Part shown: in pieces, positions 26,101 to 35,673 of the stretch
Position numbering within the stretch: the stretch's first letter is position 1
How the letters are laid out: each line of letters begins with the position of its first letter
DNA from: Yoonia sp. R2331
Lineage (GTDB): Bacteria; Pseudomonadota; Alphaproteobacteria; Rhodobacterales; Rhodobacteraceae
Direction: 5' to 3'
NCBI RefSeq assembly: GCF_041103235.1
Contig: NZ_JBGCUN010000002.1
Span: 557,001-621,000 of the forward strand
DNA length: 64,000 nucleotides
The notes under the pieces: model-generated
The model's input: the letters and a program-made list of their open reading frames with translations, nothing else
What the model was told of the DNA's origin: nothing
Databases searched by the model: none
Position numbers and translations under genes: made by a program

Positions 26101-27000
26101 TCAATTATCCGCACCCAATGCCGACAAAATCGCCGCAACGCGCGTCTTCGCAGCATCATCCAAAGACTTGATAGGCAAGGGAGGCAGCGCGCTGGTCAGT
26201 CCAAGAGCCTGCACAATCGCATAGACCACACGAATGCTGCCAAATGCCTGAAACATCTCCCACAGCGGCGCAAGCCGCGCTTGCGCTTGCGCAAACTCGG
26301 TTCCATCGCTATCTCGCGCGGCGTTCAACAAGGTCACAGCCTCCGCTGGCAAGATCCCTCCCAACACGCTGAACCAGGCATCCGCACCCTGCTGCAAGGT
26401 CACGCCACAGCCCCAATCACCGCTATACCCAATGACAAAGTCAGGGGGCAGACGGGGCCGCAAGTCAGCCATCTCTGCGGCGGCATCGCTTTTCGCAGGT
26501 AATGGCATCTTGACCGCAGCGACCGTCGGCAGTGCCGCGACCCGCTCTAGCAGGGCTGCGTCAAAATTGAAATGTGTGGTGCCAGGGTTGTTGTAGATGC
26601 ACAGAGGCAGCGATGTGGCCGCACTGACCGCTGCGAAATGGGCAAAAACCTCATCTCCTGTTAGTGGCGTATAAGACATCGGTGCCAGCAACAGCCCATC
26701 AGCCCCGGCCTCTGCAGCGTCCTGTGCAAGGGCAATGGCATCATCGGTGCGCAATGCGCCCACGCTGATGATCAACGCGCGATCATCCGTTATGGCGTCG
26801 CGGGCAGCGACGACAGCGCGCTGCCGCTCTGACTGCGTTAGGTAGGCGTAACCACCTGTGCTGCCTAACAACCCAACCGATGACACTCCGGAAACCCGCA
26901 ACCGTTTCACCAGCGCCGTCAATGCGGCGACATCCACCCGACCGGCGGGGTCGGTTGGGGTGATTGGAAAAGCAGACAGCCCGCGAAAGATCGACGTCAT
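26101..27000 (-). CDS. DapA/NAL-family aldolase, substrate unknown
   Basis: A 299-residue class I aldolase of the dihydrodipicolinate synthase/N-acetylneuraminate lyase family. The Schiff-base lysine is K164 (AAVKMPLP) and the proton-relay tyrosine is Y136 in IYNNPG. The substrate loop reads GLLGSTGGYAYLT rather than the GTTGE of true DapA, so lysine synthesis is unlikely to be its job. Its start lies 5 bases after the carbonic anhydrase stop, so both are one operon. Physiological link with CO2/bicarbonate is unclear: pyruvate-derived carboxyl substrates are a possibility only. Confidence 0.82.
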   Translation of the reverse strand: MTSIFRGLSAFPITPTDPAGRVDVAALTALVKRLRVSGVSSVGLLGSTGGYAYLTQSERQRAVVAARDAITDDRALIISVGALRTDDAIALAQDAAEAGADGLLLAPMSYTPLTGDEVFAHFAAVSAATSLPLCIYNNPGTTHFNFDAALLERVAALPTVAAVKMPLPAKSDAAAEMADLRPRLPPDFVIGYSGDWGCGVTLQQGADAWFSVLGGILPAEAVTLLNAARDSDGTEFAQAQARLAPLWEMFQAFGSIRVVYAIVQALGLTSALPPLPIKSLDDAAKTRVAAILSALGADN

Positions 27001-27005
27001 TCCTG

Positions 27006-27653
27006 TCACAGCGCGTTGAACGTGCCACTGTCGGAATCGTAAACCTCTAGCGCGCCACACCCGATATCATTCCAGACACCATGCAACGACAGAGCGCCTT
27101 CTTCGACGGCAGCTTTGACAAAGGGGAAGGTCATCAGGTTTTCCAGCGACACAAGCACCGCCTCTTTTTCCAGGGCCGCGCGGCGCGTTGCCTCATCACC
27201 TTCTGGCAGGCGTTCATAGCCCGGGCGCAGAATATCCATCCACCGCCCGACAAAGCTGCTGTCCTCTTCCAGTTCGGGCGCTTGCCCGCTGCACATGTCG
27301 TAACACCCCTTCACCCCACCGCAACTTGAGTGCCCCATGACAACCAAGTGCGGCACCTTCAGCGCAGTAACCGCGTATTCCACCGCCGCCGAGGTGCCGT
27401 GATTGCCCCCATCGGGACCATAGACCGGCACCAGGTTTGCGATATTGCGGTGAATAAAGAATTCCCCCTGATCCGCACCGAACAGCGACGTGACGTGCAC
27501 ACGGCTGTCGCAGCACGAAATGATCATCGCGCGCGGGTGCTGCCCTTCGCTGGCCAGTTTGTGAAACCATGTCGCATTTTCGGCAAATGTGGTGGCTTTC
27601 CAACCTTGATAGCGGGTGACAAGGTATGCGGGCAAAGGACGAGCGTGTTTCAT
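27006..27653 (-). CDS. Beta-class carbonic anhydrase
   Basis: A cytosolic 215-residue enzyme interconverting CO2 and bicarbonate. The zinc site is C47-x-D49-x-R51 (CCDSR), H108 and C111 (GHSSCGG), typical of the beta class, plus IHRNIAN. ATG 27653 is preceded by AAAGGAAC. It starts an operon with the DapA-like aldolase and lies in the same strand cluster as sbtA and sbtB. Together they suggest a bicarbonate supply module: uptake, signalling and interconversion. It is divergent from the 139-aa hypothetical gene, with 113 bases between starts. Confidence 0.93.
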   Translation of the reverse strand: MKHARPLPAYLVTRYQGWKATTFAENATWFHKLASEGQHPRAMIISCCDSRVHVTSLFGADQGEFFIHRNIANLVPVYGPDGGNHGTSAAVEYAVTALKVPHLVVMGHSSCGGVKGCYDMCSGQAPELEEDSSFVGRWMDILRPGYERLPEGDEATRRAALEKEAVLVSLENLMTFPFVKAAVEEGALSLHGVWNDIGCGALEVYDSDSGTFNAL

Positions 27654-27766
27654 GGTGTTCCTTTTGGTCTTTGCATCGCTCAATAGGTCGCATTTGCACG
27701 AATTTCGAGAGATTTCTGCCCTCGGTCCTAACCTTCTGGGAACCATCGGTCGCGTAGACCACCGGC

Positions 27767-28186
27767 ATGAAACATGTCATGCCATTACCCCCGTCCACTC
27801 CCGTGACGCCATCACAGGTTACCGTGCTGGAATGCGGGTCACCGCCTCGGATCGATCCGGCCCCCCTTAGCACCATCTACGCAGAGATGGGGGCAGAGGT
27901 GGCCGAAGATACGATCTGCCGGGTACTCGAAGATATTGCGCGCCGGATGAATGGGTTGCAGGACCAACGCCGCGCCTGCCAATTCAAGGAGCTGGTGCGC
28001 CCTGCCATGCGTATCGGGGCCGTGGCCCGCCAGATCGGCCTGACAGAGGTGTCGCAAGCGGCAGATCATGTGGCGACAGCCGCCGGTCAATCCGACCCGA
28101 TCGCGCTTGAAGCGACGATCCGGCGGTTAGAACGGGGCTTTGATGCTGCCATCTGCCAGATCTGGGATGTTGACCACGTGTCATAA
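27767..28186 (+). CDS. Hypothetical protein with Hpt-like helical core (139 aa)
   Basis: The first 30 residues are proline-rich and disordered; the remainder (about 35-135) is predicted to be a four-helix bundle of alternating charged and hydrophobic residues, reminiscent of histidine-phosphotransfer domains. However, I see no clear HxxKG motif, so phosphotransfer is doubtful. It is well supported as coding by composition and by being divergent from the carbonic anhydrase gene. No family is recognised. It may be followed in the same direction by the M17 aminopeptidase, 69 bases on. Confidence 0.6.
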   Translation: MKHVMPLPPSTPVTPSQVTVLECGSPPRIDPAPLSTIYAEMGAEVAEDTICRVLEDIARRMNGLQDQRRACQFKELVRPAMRIGAVARQIGLTEVSQAADHVATAAGQSDPIALEATIRRLERGFDAAICQIWDVDHVS

Positions 28187-28255
28187 CCTGCGTGGCCTTG
28201 TTGTTTGAGGCCGCGGGACTAGGGTAAGGTCAAATTGATTGACCAAAGGCCCCCG

Positions 28256-29623
28256 ATGACACTGACATTTGCTTCCGCTGACGGTGATGCGACCCCGCTT
28301 CATATTATTAATGCCGATGACCTTGCGACGATCCCTCACAACGCCCGCGACTGGGCTGAACAAAATGGGTTCAAAGGGGCCGCTGGTACTGTCCTGACGG
28401 TGCCAGGTGCTGACGGCACCATTGCGATGGCTCTCGTCGGGCGGGGCGGGGCATCCAGCCGCGCGCGCGGGCGTTTCCTGACAGCACCTGCCGCGCGCAA
28501 ACTGCCTGCCGGCACCTATGCCATCGCTACCGATCTGGATCAGATTGAACTGGAAGAGGCAGCACTGGGCTGGCTCTTGGAATCCTACGACTTTGACCGC
28601 TACCGCAAACCCAAACGCGATGCGGCGCGCCTGGTGGCGCCCGCTGGCATCGACGCGGACCGGGTTGCCGCCATTGCAGCCGGCGAGGCTCTGACCCGCG
28701 ATCTGATCAACACGCCGGCCTCTGACATGGGTCCGCTCGAGCTGGAAGAAGAGACACGCGCCCTTGCCCGCCAGTTTGACGCAGACATTAACGTGATCAC
28801 CGGTGACGATCTGATCACGTCAAACTTTCCGATGATCCACACGGTAGGCCGCGCTTCGACCCGGCAACCGCGGCTTTTGGACCTGCGCTGGGGCAAGGCA
28901 GGGCCGCAATTGACGCTAGTGGGCAAAGGGGTCTGCTTTGACACGGGCGGGCTGAATATCAAACCGGGCGGGTCGATGGGCCTGATGAAAAAGGACATGG
29001 GCGGGGCCGCGACAACGCTGGGACTTGCGCAGATGATCATGGCGCTGAACTTGCCGCTCCGCCTGCGTCTGCTGATCCCGGCGGTGGAGAACAGCATCGA
29101 CGGCAACGCCTTTCGCCCGCAAGACATCCTGACCAGCCGCAAGGGTCTGACCGTCGAGATTAACAATACCGATGCAGAAGGGCGTCTGGTGCTGGCCGAT
29201 GCTCTCACGTTGGCGGACGAGGATGACCCAGACCTCGTGATCTCGATGGCGACGTTGACCGGTGCGGCTCGCGTGGCTGTTGGCCCCGACCTGGCACCCT
29301 TTTATACTGACAACGACACCCACGCCGCGGCGTTGACCGCCAGTGCGGCCCGGGTCGCTGACCCGGTCTGGCGGATGCCGTTTCACGCGCCCTACGAGGC
29401 GGTGATCGAACCGGGTATCGCGGATCTGGACAATGCGCCTGCGGGTGGCATGGCGGGCAGTATTACCGCGGCCCTTTTCCTGCGCCGCTTTGTTGAAAGC
29501 CCCTACATGCATTTTGACATCTACGGTTGGTGTCCCAGTGCCAAACCCGCCCGTCCCAAAGGCGGCGTGGGGATGGGCGCGCGCGCAATTCTGGATGCGC
29601 TGCCGCAGATGTTGAACCTTTGA
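28256..29623 (+). CDS. M17 leucyl aminopeptidase family protein
   Basis: A cytosolic dizinc aminopeptidase of 455 residues. The M17 catalytic core reads KGVCFDTGGLNIKPGGSMG...MKKDMGG with metal-binding residues and the catalytic lysine, then NTDAEGRLVLADAL with the NTDAEGR signature. The N-terminal domain (about 1-150) is more divergent than PepA. ATG 28256 is the first Met fitting the family; a TTG seven codons earlier is ignored. It overlaps the NlpC/P60 gene by TTGA, a conserved-looking pair that may work on peptides released from peptidoglycan. Confidence 0.92.
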   Translation: MTLTFASADGDATPLHIINADDLATIPHNARDWAEQNGFKGAAGTVLTVPGADGTIAMALVGRGGASSRARGRFLTAPAARKLPAGTYAIATDLDQIELEEAALGWLLESYDFDRYRKPKRDAARLVAPAGIDADRVAAIAAGEALTRDLINTPASDMGPLELEEETRALARQFDADINVITGDDLITSNFPMIHTVGRASTRQPRLLDLRWGKAGPQLTLVGKGVCFDTGGLNIKPGGSMGLMKKDMGGAATTLGLAQMIMALNLPLRLRLLIPAVENSIDGNAFRPQDILTSRKGLTVEINNTDAEGRLVLADALTLADEDDPDLVISMATLTGAARVAVGPDLAPFYTDNDTHAAALTASAARVADPVWRMPFHAPYEAVIEPGIADLDNAPAGGMAGSITAALFLRRFVESPYMHFDIYGWCPSAKPARPKGGVGMGARAILDALPQMLNL

Positions 29624-30426
29624 CCGACCGGCGGCTGACACCGGTCAATGACCGTGTGGGGCCCGGGGCCGTCGGGCGGGCCGGGCGCGTCAGTCAGGCC
29701 GTTGTCGATCTTTGCCACACACCCGATGGTCCGCGCGACAGGCAATTGCTGCTGGGCGCCGGTGTTACCGTTTTCGAAACCCACGCAGGCTGGCACTTTG
29801 TCCAGGCGCAGGCCGATGGCTACTGCGGCTATGTTGACGCCGGGATTGATCCGCTCGCCGATGATCCAGTACCCACCCACCGCGTCGCCAGCTTTGCGAC
29901 ACACGCCTATGTGGCTGAGGACTTCAAATCGCCAGAGGCCACAGCACTGCCCTTTGGCGCGCAAGTTACTGTGACGGATGAACGCCGCACATTCTTTGAA
30001 ACGCCACTTGGCTTTGTTCCCAAGAAACACCTGCGCCCGCTGGATCGACCCTTTGCCGATCCGGTGACCATCGCGCAGCTGCACTTCCAGGTGCCCTACC
30101 TCTGGGGCGGCAATTCAACCCGTGGCATTGACTGCTCTGGCCTGATTCAGGCGGCCCTTCTGGCCTGCGGTCAAAGCTGCCCGGGCGACAGCGATCTGCA
30201 GCGTGAAAGTTTGGGCGCAGATGCATCCGGCCCATACAAGCGAGGTGATTTGCTTTTCTGGAAAGGCCACGTGGGCATGATGGTCGACCCTGACGTGATG
30301 ATCCACGCCAATGCTCACCACATGGCCGTGGCCTATGAACCCATTCAGGCAGCAACAACCCGGATTGCCGCACAGGGCGATGGCCCCCTGCTGGCCCATA
30401 AGCGCGTGCCTCTTTCTTTTGAATGA
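29620..30426 (+). CDS. NlpC/P60 family cysteine peptidase with N-terminal SH3-like domains
   Basis: A 268-residue hydrolase. Residues about 15-140 contain two SH3b-like segments (LCHTPDG...GAGVTVFETHAGWHFVQ and ATHAYVAEDFKSPEAT...). The C-terminal NlpC/P60 domain has the catalytic triad C172 (GIDCSGL), H217 (KGHVGMM) and H229 (MIHANA). It would cleave gamma-D-Glu to meso-DAP bonds of muropeptides. The start is TTG at 29620, overlapping the aminopeptidase stop (TTGA), so translation is coupled. No signal peptide is seen, suggesting a cytosolic recycling role. Composite hairpins follow immediately. Confidence 0.9.
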   Translation: MTDRRLTPVNDRVGPGAVGRAGRVSQAVVDLCHTPDGPRDRQLLLGAGVTVFETHAGWHFVQAQADGYCGYVDAGIDPLADDPVPTHRVASFATHAYVAEDFKSPEATALPFGAQVTVTDERRTFFETPLGFVPKKHLRPLDRPFADPVTIAQLHFQVPYLWGGNSTRGIDCSGLIQAALLACGQSCPGDSDLQRESLGADASGPYKRGDLLFWKGHVGMMVDPDVMIHANAHHMAVAYEPIQAATTRIAAQGDGPLLAHKRVPLSFE

Positions 30427-30488
30427 AAATATGCCGGGGGAGTCAGCTTGCTGACGGGGGCTGGCCCCCAATTTTTTCAAAAAAATTG
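30427..30488. repeat. Composite hairpin element downstream of the NlpC/P60 gene
   Basis: Directly after the stop codon: AAAATATGCCGGGGGAGTC, then GTCAGC-TT-GCTGAC (30442-30455), GGGGG-CTGG-CCCCC (30456-30469) and CAATTTTTT-C-AAAAAAATTG (30469-30488). The GGGGG-CTGG-CCCCC hairpin recurs inverted at 38827-38844. The last hairpin with A/T runs can act as a terminator for either strand. Confidence 0.75.
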
Positions 30489-30497
30489 CGCCCCAGA

Positions 30498-30839
30498 TCA
30501 ATCGACCGCCCGGATCAGCTTGCGTTCCAACACGCGCAATACCACGCGCAGGTCATTGCCGCGCTTCAGGATTTGCCCGTCCATGCCCACAACCGCATAT
30601 TGCCCCTGCCGCAACCGCAGTTTGGGGCGCTTTTCGATCCGATAAAGCGGATGTTCTGCGGTGCGCCGAAACACCGAAAAGACCGCCAGATCGCGCAATG
30701 ACGATATCCCGTAATCGCGCCATTCGCCTGCCGCCACCATACGTCCGTAGAGCGTCAGAATAGGGGCCAGCTCTGTGCGGTGAAAAGACACCTGCCCCTG
30801 CGCGGGGGTCAGCATGTCGGGGCCATTCAGCATGTTCAT
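30498..30839 (-). CDS. DUF2794 domain protein
   Basis: A 113-residue protein that matches the DUF2794 pattern of alphaproteobacteria: FHRTELAPILTLYGRMVAAGEWRDYGI, AVFSVFRRTAEHPLYRIEKRPKLRLRQGQYAVVG. No function is known. It is short, cytosolic and positively charged. ATG 30839 is chosen as the first Met that leaves the domain whole. It converges with the NlpC/P60 gene, the composite hairpin between them probably ending both. Confidence 0.82.
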   Translation of the reverse strand: MNMLNGPDMLTPAQGQVSFHRTELAPILTLYGRMVAAGEWRDYGISSLRDLAVFSVFRRTAEHPLYRIEKRPKLRLRQGQYAVVGMDGQILKRGNDLRVVLRVLERKLIRAVD

Positions 30840-31041
30840 AACCCCAGATTTGCCCCATTCGCCTGCCAAATCAAGCGCCGCCTTTGATTTGCCTCAAAAT
30901 GACCTCTGCACTGCCGCTTGTCATCCGCGACTTGGACACAGTGGGCGCCCAGATTGGGCCCATAGCAAAAGTGCTACCCCGGCGTTGCATGTTTATTGCC
31001 CCCACCCAGTGTGCAGCGCCGGGGGACTTTTCCACACAGAA

Positions 31042-31344
31042 TTAACCGCAGGTAATCGACGCAATCCGTCCGTCGTTTCCAATGTTGAAATTCATCCGCT
31101 CTGGCCGGTAATCCTGTGTGACGACCGAACCGGGGCGCACGACCCGCACCTGACCCAGGATCATGACACGTTCCAGCACCGTGGCATCTTGTCCGACGAG
31201 CGTTCCATAACGCTCGCCGTCGCAGGTATTGTCCAGACCAGTGGGAAATGATCCGCCGGGCGGTGGCCCGCCGGGTGTCGGTGTGGTGGGGGCGGTGGCA
31301 CAGCCCGCAAGGGCAACACAGGCAATCATCAAGGCATACTTCAT
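31042..31344 (-). CDS. Lipoprotein of the peptidase inhibitor I78 family
   Basis: A 100-residue lipoprotein: signal peptide with lipobox LAGC (acyl cysteine near residue 15), then a proline/glycine linker, and the I78 signature YGTLVGQDATVLERVMILGQVRVVRPGSVVTQDYRPERMNF ending in SITCG. C-terminal and N-terminal cysteines (TC...TCG) can form a disulfide. I78 members inhibit serine peptidases in vitro (for example from Aspergillus). It is divergent from the adh operon, with a 113-base gap between starts. Confidence 0.86.
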   Translation of the reverse strand: MKYALMIACVALAGCATAPTTPTPGGPPPGGSFPTGLDNTCDGERYGTLVGQDATVLERVMILGQVRVVRPGSVVTQDYRPERMNFNIGNDGRIASITCG

Positions 31345-31457
31345 GTCCGCACATTGCCGCGCGTCGGGCTGTCATTGCAAGCAACCAAATCGGAATACTT
31401 GTAATTGCAGCGCATTTCGCAGACGCTTTGTGCAATACAATTTGAAAGGTCCAAGAC

Positions 31458-32569
<1,112 letters not shown>

Positions 32570-32570
<1 letters not shown>

Positions 32571-33655
32571 TGCGTCCCGAACTTGATCAATTGGCCCGGT
32601 CGCTTGCCGGGCCTTTTGCATTCTGCGGGATCGCCGTCTCGCAGGGGGGCGACGACAGCTTTCACGTCGCGACCGCCCCCAATATCCCCGGCAAAGACAC
32701 TTCTTTGATGCGCGTGGCCTCGGTGTCCAAGATCGTGACGGGACTTGCGTTTGTCGAAACTCTGCGCCGCGCCGACCTGCCGCATGGCATGGACACAGAT
32801 GCCTCTGACGTGCTGGGCTGGCCGTTGCGCAACCCCCATCACCCTGATCAGCCAATCACGCTTGCGATGCTGGCCAGCCATGCCAGCAGCCTGTCGGATA
32901 AAGCCGGTTATGCAATTTCGGCCAAAACCGACTTGCGCACATGGGTCGCGTCGCATGATGCGGATATCTTTGATGCCGGGCGCCCCGGCAGCGGGTTCGA
33001 CTACTCCAATCTGGGGTACATCCTTCTGGCCGCCTGCGTAGAAAAGCTGGGGCAGGCGCGGTTTGATCTGCGCGCGCGTGCCTATGTATTGGCCCCTTTG
33101 TCGATCCTGGGCGGGTTTAACTGGTCGGGCGTCTCTTCGGCGCATCGGATTCGTGCCATCCCAACCTACCGGCGCGGCGCAGATGGCTTTGCCCCAATGA
33201 TCGACGGCCATGTGGCAGCGTCGGGCGTTCTGGATTCCGAAGGCCAGCCCCATCATCTGGGCGGCTACGCGCTGGGCAGCAACCCCGCGCTTTTCTCGCC
33301 TCAGGGGGGCTTGCGCATGTCCCTGAGGGGGATGCTGCGGCTGGCCCGCGCGCTCAAGACCGCAGAACTGCCCGTGCTCTGGTCGCCCGAGATGGGGCAG
33401 ATGGACGACCCGCATCACCTGTTTGACCGTTACGGCCCCGGTGTCCAAATGCTGCGCACTCCGGCTTTCTATCCTCGCGCCCTTGTCGGCCACTTCGGCA
33501 GCGCATACGGCTTCAAAGGCGGCGTCTGGTACGATGCAGAGGCTGACCTAGCCTTTGCCTATGCCCTGAACGGTGTGGCGATGGACGATGAAAGCGACGC
33601 GCTCGGTCCGGCCGAGAAACAAATCTTGACCGCAATCGCGGCGCTGAAAGGATAA
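32570..33655 (+). CDS. Beta-lactamase-family (class C fold) serine hydrolase
   Basis: A 361-residue enzyme of the serine beta-lactamase/esterase/D-Ala carboxypeptidase fold. Nucleophile motif S51-V-S-K54 and a YSN motif (about 144) fit; the third KTG-like box is not obvious. There is no signal peptide, suggesting an intracellular esterase or amidase rather than a beta-lactamase. It begins at ATG 32570 within TAATG, with the stop of frmA sharing a base, so translation should be coupled. Its role in the formaldehyde operon is unknown. Confidence 0.86.
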
Positions 33656-33660
33656 ATGAC

Positions 33661-34392
33661 ATGGCCCAAAACGAGCGGATGCTACTGGCAGTGCTGATCG
33701 ACGCGGACAATATTCCTGCCAAACACGCAAGTGCGATCCTCAAGGAAATCACCCGATATGGCGAACCCGCGCTGCGGCGGGTCTATGGCGATTGGTCGTC
33801 CAGCAACCTGAACGGTTGGCGCAAAGTTGTGCTGGAACTGGGGCTGGTCGCCAATCAGGAAACTGCAAATACCGTGGGCAAGAACGCCAGCGACATCGGC
33901 CTTGTGATTGATGCGATGGATATCCTGCACAAGGGCCGGTTCGACGGTTTCGTGCTGGTCTCCTCCGATAGCGACTTCACGGCCCTTGCCAACCGTTTGC
34001 GCGAAGACGGGGTCGATGTGATCGGCATTGGCGAAAGCAAGGCTCCTGTCAGCCTGCGCAACGTCTGCAACCGTTTCATTCTGATCGAAAACCTGATTGA
34101 GGCAGGCAAGGACGTCGACAAATCCGCTCCCAAGGCCTCGGCCAAGATGTCAGGCAAGAAACCAGCCAAGGATGTGATTCCTCTGGTGTTGAAGGCGATG
34201 AACAACATAGACGCTGACGCAGTCAGCTATTCGCTGGGACAACTCGGCCAATACATCACCCGGTCCAACCCGGATTTTGACCCACGCACCTTTGGGTCTG
34301 CCAAACTCAGCAGCTTGTTGATCGAAACAAAGCGCTTCACCGTGACCAAGGACCCAAATGGCAACCATCTGACGGTGCAACGGCTCGACTAG
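33661..34392 (+). CDS. NYN-domain RNase-like protein with C-terminal OST-HTH/LOTUS domain
   Basis: A 243-residue cytosolic protein. Residues about 7-155 form a LabA/NYN (PIN-like nuclease) domain with acidic residues D14, D16, N17 (LIDADN), D88-like SDIGLVIDAMD, and VSSDSDFTAL; these place a metal ion for RNA cleavage. Residues about 165-240 form an OST-HTH/LOTUS domain (VIPLVLKAMNNIDADAVSYSLGQLGQYI...FDPRTFG...KLSSLL) that binds RNA. It lies 5 bases after the serine hydrolase and converges with tetR. Targets unknown. Confidence 0.87.
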   Translation: MAQNERMLLAVLIDADNIPAKHASAILKEITRYGEPALRRVYGDWSSSNLNGWRKVVLELGLVANQETANTVGKNASDIGLVIDAMDILHKGRFDGFVLVSSDSDFTALANRLREDGVDVIGIGESKAPVSLRNVCNRFILIENLIEAGKDVDKSAPKASAKMSGKKPAKDVIPLVLKAMNNIDADAVSYSLGQLGQYITRSNPDFDPRTFGSAKLSSLLIETKRFTVTKDPNGNHLTVQRLD

Positions 34393-35006
34393 ACCCCGTA
34401 CCGCGCCATGAAGGTGGCAACGGCCCCTTCGATCACGCGCTGTTTTTCCGCGTCCGTGAAGCTGTCCACACCTTTGAACACCATGCGCGGGAACAGATCG
34501 GCCTTGCACAGCTCCGGGAATTGATCAGCGGCCAGTTCCATATCGTCGATCGCCAGTTCGCCGCGCGCCACGCCGCATTCCAGCAGCTCGATCATCCGGG
34601 TGCGCATGATGTTGGGCCCGCTTTCATAGAACGCGCGGCCCAACTCGGGGAATCGGTCAGCCTCAGCCACGCAGATCCGAAAAATGCGTTGTCCAAAGTC
34701 AGAAGTGATGATGTTTACAAACTCCCAGCCCACCGCGCGCAGAATTTCCGCCAAGGGCGCGTCCATGTCGATCGCACCAATCGCCTGTTCGGCCTGTCGG
34801 TTGCACTCGCGCCGGGCAATTTCCATAAACAACAGGCGCTTGTCGGCGAAATAGCTGTACAGCGTGGCCTTGGACACGCCTGCCGCGCGGGCGATATCGT
34901 CCACGGATGCGCCTTCGAACCCGTCGCGCATGAACACCTCACGCGCGCCTGAAAGCACCTGATCAAACTTGCGTCCCTGCTTAATTTCGCTGCCACCGTC
35001 CGGCAT
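34389..35006 (-). CDS. TetR/AcrR family transcriptional regulator
   Basis: A 205-residue repressor with N-terminal HTH (residues about 15-60: VFMRDGFEGASVDDIARAAGVSKATLYSYFADKRLLF). The ligand domain is helical; a TetR C-terminal domain of the AefR-like sort is suggested by GEFVNIITS-type and RIFRICVAEADRFPELG. A GTG at 35012 adds two residues; ATG 35006 is used. A palindrome at 35037-35050 lies over its probable -10, suggesting self-repression. No target gene besides itself is evident from position. It overlaps convergently with the NYN gene by 4 bases. Confidence 0.9.
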   Translation of the reverse strand: MPDGGSEIKQGRKFDQVLSGAREVFMRDGFEGASVDDIARAAGVSKATLYSYFADKRLLFMEIARRECNRQAEQAIGAIDMDAPLAEILRAVGWEFVNIITSDFGQRIFRICVAEADRFPELGRAFYESGPNIMRTRMIELLECGVARGELAIDDMELAADQFPELCKADLFPRMVFKGVDSFTDAEKQRVIEGAVATFMARYGV

Positions 35007-35036
35007 TTGCACCTCTGCCCAAGAAAGCCTCTATAT

Positions 35037-35050
35037 AAACCGATCAGTTT
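35037..35050 (-). promoter_or_regulatory. Candidate TetR operator over the tetR promoter
   Basis: AAACcGATCaGTTT is a 14-base palindrome with one mismatched pair and a GATC centre. On the tetR strand it precedes TTTATATAG, a possible -10. It lies 31 bases upstream of the tetR start, consistent with autoregulation. Confidence 0.5.
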
Positions 35051-35094
35051 AGTTTTCGCAAGCGTCAGGGCCTGTCAGGATCGCCGTGCCGCGC

Positions 35095-35673
35095 CTAAAG
35101 AGTTTTGACCATCGTCGTGCTGGCATTGAAACCGAAGATGTGGCGCAGTGGGCCCAAGGCGGTGGTTTTGGTCGCCACAAATCCCTCGCGTGCATAAAGC
35201 GCCTGCGCCCGTGGGTTGCTGTCAATCACGTCCAGCCGTACCTCGGCATAGCCGCGCCGCGCACCTTCAGCGCAAATCGCCCGCAGCAGTGCCGTGCCAA
35301 CGCCTTGGCCCCGCGCACGTTCAGCGACAAAGACGCCGTCCATCAAAAAGCGGCTGTTTTCCGTGTCACGTTCCAACATGTGCAACAGCGCCGCGCGCCA
35401 CGTCGCCCCCCACAACCCATAGATTGCCTTCAGGTCGGCAAATTCACCGCCAACAAGCGCGCTTTTGGCAGTTTTGAACCCTGCAACGCCCAGCAAGGTG
35501 CCATCGTCCGCATGGATGCTGATCCCGTGGGTCGGGTCAAATACGCGGGTGACAAAGGCCTGTCCCTTGTCCGCAGGCCCAAGGGCGATATGCAGCTTGG
35601 CTGCAAAGGCCTGCCAGTAAAGTGCTGCGGCCTCTGGGATATCCGCGTCTGGAACCGGGCTTTGCAGGATCAC
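35095..35673 (-). CDS. GNAT family N-acetyltransferase
   Basis: A 192-residue acetyl-CoA-dependent acyltransferase. The acetyl-CoA binding loop is about residues 118-130 (VAERARGQGVGTALLRAI), and later motifs are AEVRLDVIDSNPRAQALYAREGF. The gene starts with GTG at 35673, overlapping the moeA stop (GTGA). It therefore ends the molybdenum cofactor operon. The substrate is unknown, and the location does not prove a link to molybdenum. Confidence 0.88.
   Translation of the reverse strand: MILQSPVPDADIPEAAALYWQAFAAKLHIALGPADKGQAFVTRVFDPTHGISIHADDGTLLGVAGFKTAKSALVGGEFADLKAIYGLWGATWRAALLHMLERDTENSRFLMDGVFVAERARGQGVGTALLRAICAEGARRGYAEVRLDVIDSNPRAQALYAREGFVATKTTALGPLRHIFGFNASTTMVKTL

Noticed and set aside
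30427-30488. CRISPR or insertion-sequence end
   Set aside because: The inverted repeats are few, short and intergenic, without spacers, transposase or target duplications.
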